Of a stretch of 64,000 nt of DNA, positions 60,184-64,000 are shown one piece after another. Position 1 is the stretch's first letter. Each line of letters starts with the position of its first letter. Both the position numbers and the translations under genes were made by a program. The notes beneath the pieces were generated by a model, which was not told where the DNA came from, made no database searches, and saw only the letters and a list, made by a program, of their open reading frames with translations. The stretch is from Andalucia godoyi (lineage: Eukaryota > Discoba > Jakobea > Jakobida > Andaluciidae). The stretch covers positions 186,001-250,000 of the forward strand of contig VRVR01000027.1 of the NCBI GenBank assembly GCA_009859145.1, read 5' to 3'.

Positions 60184-61260
60184 ATGTCTCAGGGATTTGA
60201 AATTGTGGGCAGCCACAACGGAGCATTGATCACGATCCAGGAAGCGCACGTCGTCAGCGTAGGACGAACCGTCATTACATCCCCGGAAATCATGCAGTGG
60301 GTTCAGAAAACCATGGAAGAGAAAGCAAAGGTGGCAACAGAGAGTGCGGGAGAATTCGATGAACCTCGTTCCGAGCCCGATTCGGTGATAAAATTCCCTG
60401 CAACACAGACCGTGGAACAACGCATACGAGCGTTGAAAAACGCTATCCTTGCGTCCCGTTTCAACAACTTCACGGCGACCCAGGAGCTGGAAGATATACT
60501 CGGGCCTGATACAACCTTGTCAAATCTGTTGGATCGATGTGTGCGTTTCTTCGAGCATGGGCAGTACATCCGGATCCTGCCAATCGCCCTGTTCGCTCTG
60601 GCCGTGAAGAGGAGTAAGGACGACGAAGAGTCAGGGGATCGTCAAACCCTCTCCGCACTTTCCGAAGTACCGGTTGGCAAAAAAGCGGACAGAGGAAGCA
60701 TGAAGGCACTCAGGGACCGCATGATCAAAGAGATTCAAGATTTTGCGGGTCCTGCAAAAGTCGAGTTCATGAACGCGATTCCGAGCTGCCACCGAATGAA
60801 CCAGTATCTCTGGCTGGGAAAGCTGTACGCGGAGTATGAATTGTTTCGACGCCTGACCCAGTTCCCTGCTGGGCGCATGGTCGACTACATGGCAGTCGAA
60901 GTGCTTTCGGAGATTCATCAGTGGCTGTATACCGAGGCGCCTCCAGACGATGCGGATGTCACTTCTGCCCCCGCACCCGACCCCGACCAGTCCGTTCCGG
61001 AAACTGAAACAGAAGACGAAGCTTCTGAAGAAATGCCGAACGATTCTGACGAACAGCTCAACGCTGAATCATCGAACCGCAGTCGCCCGAAACTGACGCT
61101 GGGCCGCCACCACGGCTTGAAGAAGAAGAAGATCCAGAAACGCCGTATGCTCGCAGAGAAACACCGCACATATGTGCAAAATGCGAGTCGACTGTCTCGA
61201 AACAACGAAGCTTCGAATTCGAATGCATATCATGATAGGAACGCGATCGCAGATGGATGA
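60184..61260 (+). CDS. Hypothetical protein
   Basis: The 358-residue ORF starts with ATG at 60184. Residues 70-260 are a helical, probably globular region (VEQRIRALKNAILASRF...MNQYLWLGKLYAEYELFRRL). Residues 260-300 are acidic and disordered, and the end is strongly basic (GRHHGLKKKKIQKRRMLAEKHR), a possible nuclear signal. No TM. I recognise no family. Confidence 0.6.
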   Translation: MSQGFEIVGSHNGALITIQEAHVVSVGRTVITSPEIMQWVQKTMEEKAKVATESAGEFDEPRSEPDSVIKFPATQTVEQRIRALKNAILASRFNNFTATQELEDILGPDTTLSNLLDRCVRFFEHGQYIRILPIALFALAVKRSKDDEESGDRQTLSALSEVPVGKKADRGSMKALRDRMIKEIQDFAGPAKVEFMNAIPSCHRMNQYLWLGKLYAEYELFRRLTQFPAGRMVDYMAVEVLSEIHQWLYTEAPPDDADVTSAPAPDPDQSVPETETEDEASEEMPNDSDEQLNAESSNRSRPKLTLGRHHGLKKKKIQKRRMLAEKHRTYVQNASRLSRNNEASNSNAYHDRNAIADG

Positions 61261-61502
61261 GATTTCGAGAAGTCTTTCGGGGAATGTGTCTTTCTAAGCT
61301 GCAGCTGCAATTCTTGTGGCACACAAACGGACAAGTATCGATTAAGGCGCTGGAAATGCCGCCAACGTTCCACTGCTGAAGAAAATGCTTGCTTCTTCTG
61401 TTTTGATATGCTGAATAAATTGACAGTAACACGACCAAAGACGTCCCTGCTGTTCCCACATTGACTGAGCAGGAGATACATGAGAGTGTGGCTCTCGAAC
61501 CG

Positions 61503-61913
61503 ATGACATACATCTTCACAGAATACCATGAATCCGATGAAACAGACGAGATCTTTGACTCTTCGTCCAGCCCTCAAGAAATCAACGCGGGCAACTTCGA
61601 AGTTGTAAGTACGACCTCATCGTCTGGACCATGCACTGCAATCCTCTGTAGGCCGAGCTTCGATGAAACACAAGGATACACGACTTTGATGGAATACTTT
61701 GGAGTGATTTATAAGCAGGATTATGTTCGAATGATGAAAAAGCGAACGAAAGAACAGAGAACGAACGTTGGCCGGGTCTTTACAGTAACCGATGAAAGCC
61801 GTCGTAACAGCGACTCCAAACTGTGCTCCGAAGGATTCCGTTTGCAGAAGATTCGCATGCATTGCACATTCCATATTAGGATGAGCAACGGAGATCTGCT
61901 CGCATTCGCATGA
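61503..61913 (+). CDS. Small hypothetical protein
   Basis: The ATG at 61503 gives 136 residues. The first 35 are acidic; the rest is mixed with a basic middle (RMMKKRTKEQR). No recognisable domain. Coding is plausible but not strong. Confidence 0.4.
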   Translation: MTYIFTEYHESDETDEIFDSSSSPQEINAGNFEVVSTTSSSGPCTAILCRPSFDETQGYTTLMEYFGVIYKQDYVRMMKKRTKEQRTNVGRVFTVTDESRRNSDSKLCSEGFRLQKIRMHCTFHIRMSNGDLLAFA

Positions 61914-62077
61914 CTCGGAAGACTTGGCGACGAAAAAGAATTTGAACGAGGTTCTGAAGATCATAAAGCTGTTCCATCATCTTGTTTTTTCTTTTTTTTC
62001 TTCTTTTTCTCTTCTCACTGAGTCTGCCAACTTCTTTCCCCTCTTATTTCTTCTCGAAAAGTAACTGCAGAATCCTG

Positions 62078-62671
62078 ATGTCTGAACAAGTCACCGCCGT
62101 GAAGTCTCCGCGAAGCCAAACGTTGGCAACCGCTCAGGAACTCCGCAGCATCTCTCCGTCTGCGTCTTCCTCCAACATAGCCGCAGTCGAAGCTGGAAAT
62201 CTTGCTGAAGACTCCAAGTTGCTTCCACGTTCAATCAAGCATAATTTCGACGAAATTTCTAACAAGATGGATGCCAATCCATCCAAGAAGGCGAAGCCAG
62301 CCAACGGCCCTTCAAACGCCGCTTCTGGCCTTCCCAAGGAATGCACGCCTCTTTCTGCCTTGAAGAAGTGTGAGCTCAACCATGCGCAGCAGGAAGACGA
62401 CGGATCGTCGGCTTCAGAGTCCGAGATCGAATCGGAGACGGAATTGGCGCAGGACCGTGAGTCGCGGAACCGTCTCGCGGGCAATCTCGCAGAAACAGCA
62501 CCGCCCAACCGTGATGGTGGTGCATCAATGTCATTCGAGGACAAGAGAGCTCCTGAGGTCGATCCCGAGTCCAGCTACGGTGCGCCACTCGTCGATCCTA
62601 CTGTGGCCGCTTCTGATTCTTGCTCTGCGAAGAACGGTGGCAGGAAGTCCCACCGTCACTCTCCGTTGTGA
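62078..62671 (+). CDS. Disordered Ser/Glu-rich protein
   Basis: The ATG at 62078 gives 197 residues after a strong pyrimidine tract (about 61980-62060). The whole protein is low-complexity: Ser, Ala, Glu and Lys, with a possible nuclear signal (NPSKKAKPANG). Its style is like the gene at 58122, without clear alignment. Function unknown. Confidence 0.5.
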   Translation: MSEQVTAVKSPRSQTLATAQELRSISPSASSSNIAAVEAGNLAEDSKLLPRSIKHNFDEISNKMDANPSKKAKPANGPSNAASGLPKECTPLSALKKCELNHAQQEDDGSSASESEIESETELAQDRESRNRLAGNLAETAPPNRDGGASMSFEDKRAPEVDPESSYGAPLVDPTVAASDSCSAKNGGRKSHRHSPL

Positions 62672-64000
62672 TCAACGTTGCAATCCGTCTCCTTGATGAT
62701 GCAAACCTGGGAACTGCTCGGCGTTGTATCAGTAAGGCCATCGACGAGATTCCGGAGTGTACGATAACTTTGTTCTCCGTGACAAAGATGCCGCACGCTG
62801 CAGGCATTCCTCAGAAAATGTGACGCGGGTATCATACGTGTCATATTGCCCGGAAAGACGTACAATCTCTGTTTTCTTTGAGTTTTTAAGCATCAGTGTC
62901 ACACATTTTGTTCTTTTCTCTATGATACTAACGTAAAGCTGCTTCCTTTCCTAACGAAAGGCAATGACCAGGAATCTGCAGAATGCTGAAGACGATTGAA
63001 ATAAACCGAAAACATGTTCATAGATGTGTCGTTTGAGAATGGCAGCCAATTAAATGATATGAGATGGATGTTAATCTGCTCCTTTTTGACATCCCGTTTG
63101 ATACAGATGAACGAATTCCCAGGCACATCGGACGCCACCTTCTGTTTTCCAATAACCGTGATTATAAGGATGCTGTGATTTCGCAACTGGTGCACCATGT
63201 TGTCTCTTCGAAGAAAGGAGCTCGGATGCACCGTATTCTGCACTCCCGGTCAAAGCCAACATAGCTGATCCACTATCATTCGTTGTCGAATTTCTGTCCG
63301 ACGTTCGACTATGAGACAATCGATCATTGTCAATTCGGAGTAATCTTGGACACATTTTGGATTCGATCTGCTGCATTCATCCACAAACTGGATCATCATC
63401 TTCGGCTTCTGTTCCAAATTGCATGCCAGTCGGTTGAAAAGCTCTGAGTTTCACACTTGTTTCCATTCCCTTCGGTTTCTTGACGAACACGATGCTGCTG
63501 CGACTTTTCGTGATTTTTCATTTTGTCAAGAAGGTGGCAAAATTCCGTTCTTAACATCCAAAGATTTGAATTGCGAAATCAATACTACGTTTATGACATT
63601 CCTGCTGTGCCTGCAAACCATGTGAACGACTTCACCCTTCATTGCATTGAGGTAGCATATCGAACAAGAAATACTGAAGGTTTTTACGTGAGAAACAACT
63701 GCAATCATTCTGAAGACTTCAAGCATTCTTAATCATCGCAGCGAAGTCCGAATTTGAACTTAAAACACGAAAACAGACGTTTTCCTTTTTTAAAAAGAAA
63801 GAAGATGCTGAAGAACGTTGAGCAAAACAACATTTCAACGATGCTCGAGAAATTCGTCGGGATCAGATTTTGGAAGAAATCCGCAAGCTTGAAGAGATTT
63901 AAAGATCTGACGATCTGTCAATGTCAACTGACTCTCGTTTTCCAACAAGATCATCGACAGTTCACTGACAATTTCAACAATACGACCGAATAGGTCTCCA
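62672..64000. other. Gene-poor end of the window
   Basis: About 1.3 kb. The longest ATG frame of note is 63064-63264 (66 codons), which I cannot support. I see no repeat or RNA gene. A gene beginning or ending beyond the window cannot be excluded. Confidence 0.4.

Overview
This is eukaryotic nuclear DNA from a compact, intron-poor, probably unicellular organism. Long intron-free ORFs encode a single-chain eukaryotic topoisomerase II, a plasma-membrane-type Ca2+-ATPase, a Cu+-ATPase with a Cys/His-rich tail, a ZIP metal transporter, a Zn2Cys6-PAS transcription factor, an F-box protein and two surface proteins with signal peptides and GPI-like tails. Genes alternate strands and no bacterial ribosome binding sites are seen. 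Many start codons follow a pyrimidine-rich leader. I cannot name the lineage. Some ORFs only open with non-ATG codons; the starts given here are the first supportable ATG.

Layout. 0.3-7.4 kb: a four-TM protein, a kinase-like protein with a lost HRD Asp (its 5' exon may be the neighbouring ORF) and a multi-TM protein with a large ectodomain. 7.57-10.08 kb: a complete Tc1/mariner-type transposon bounded by TA-CAGT termini, with a broken transposase and a 565-bp assembly gap. 10.2-20.2 kb: a metal-handling neighbourhood (Ca2+-ATPase, Cu+-ATPase, ZIP, Zn2Cys6-PAS regulator) that includes a 40-residue His/Asp/Lys peptide gene divergent from the Cu+-ATPase. 21-31 kb: hypothetical proteins, an F-box protein, a gene with an in-frame TAG, a histone-fold-like protein and topoisomerase II.

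31-57 kb is the accessory part. It holds a gene/pseudogene pair carrying a giant-virus-like FEPHG...GFCxxWS domain, three arrays (24 units) of one 91-bp satellite, a decayed reverse transcriptase, a probable LINE tail, a serine recombinase, three GIY-YIG-like genes (one broken), a 93/111-bp minisatellite and an SF2 helicase. The satellite arrays lie on the 3' side of minus-strand mobile-element remnants in all three cases. 56.5-62.7 kb: a membrane-anchored protein that shares an undescribed domain with the 25-kb TAG gene, and several disordered or unknown proteins. The most interesting candidates are the satellite/GIY-YIG/retroelement association, the serine recombinase, the FEPHG paralogues and the metal-linked micropeptide.
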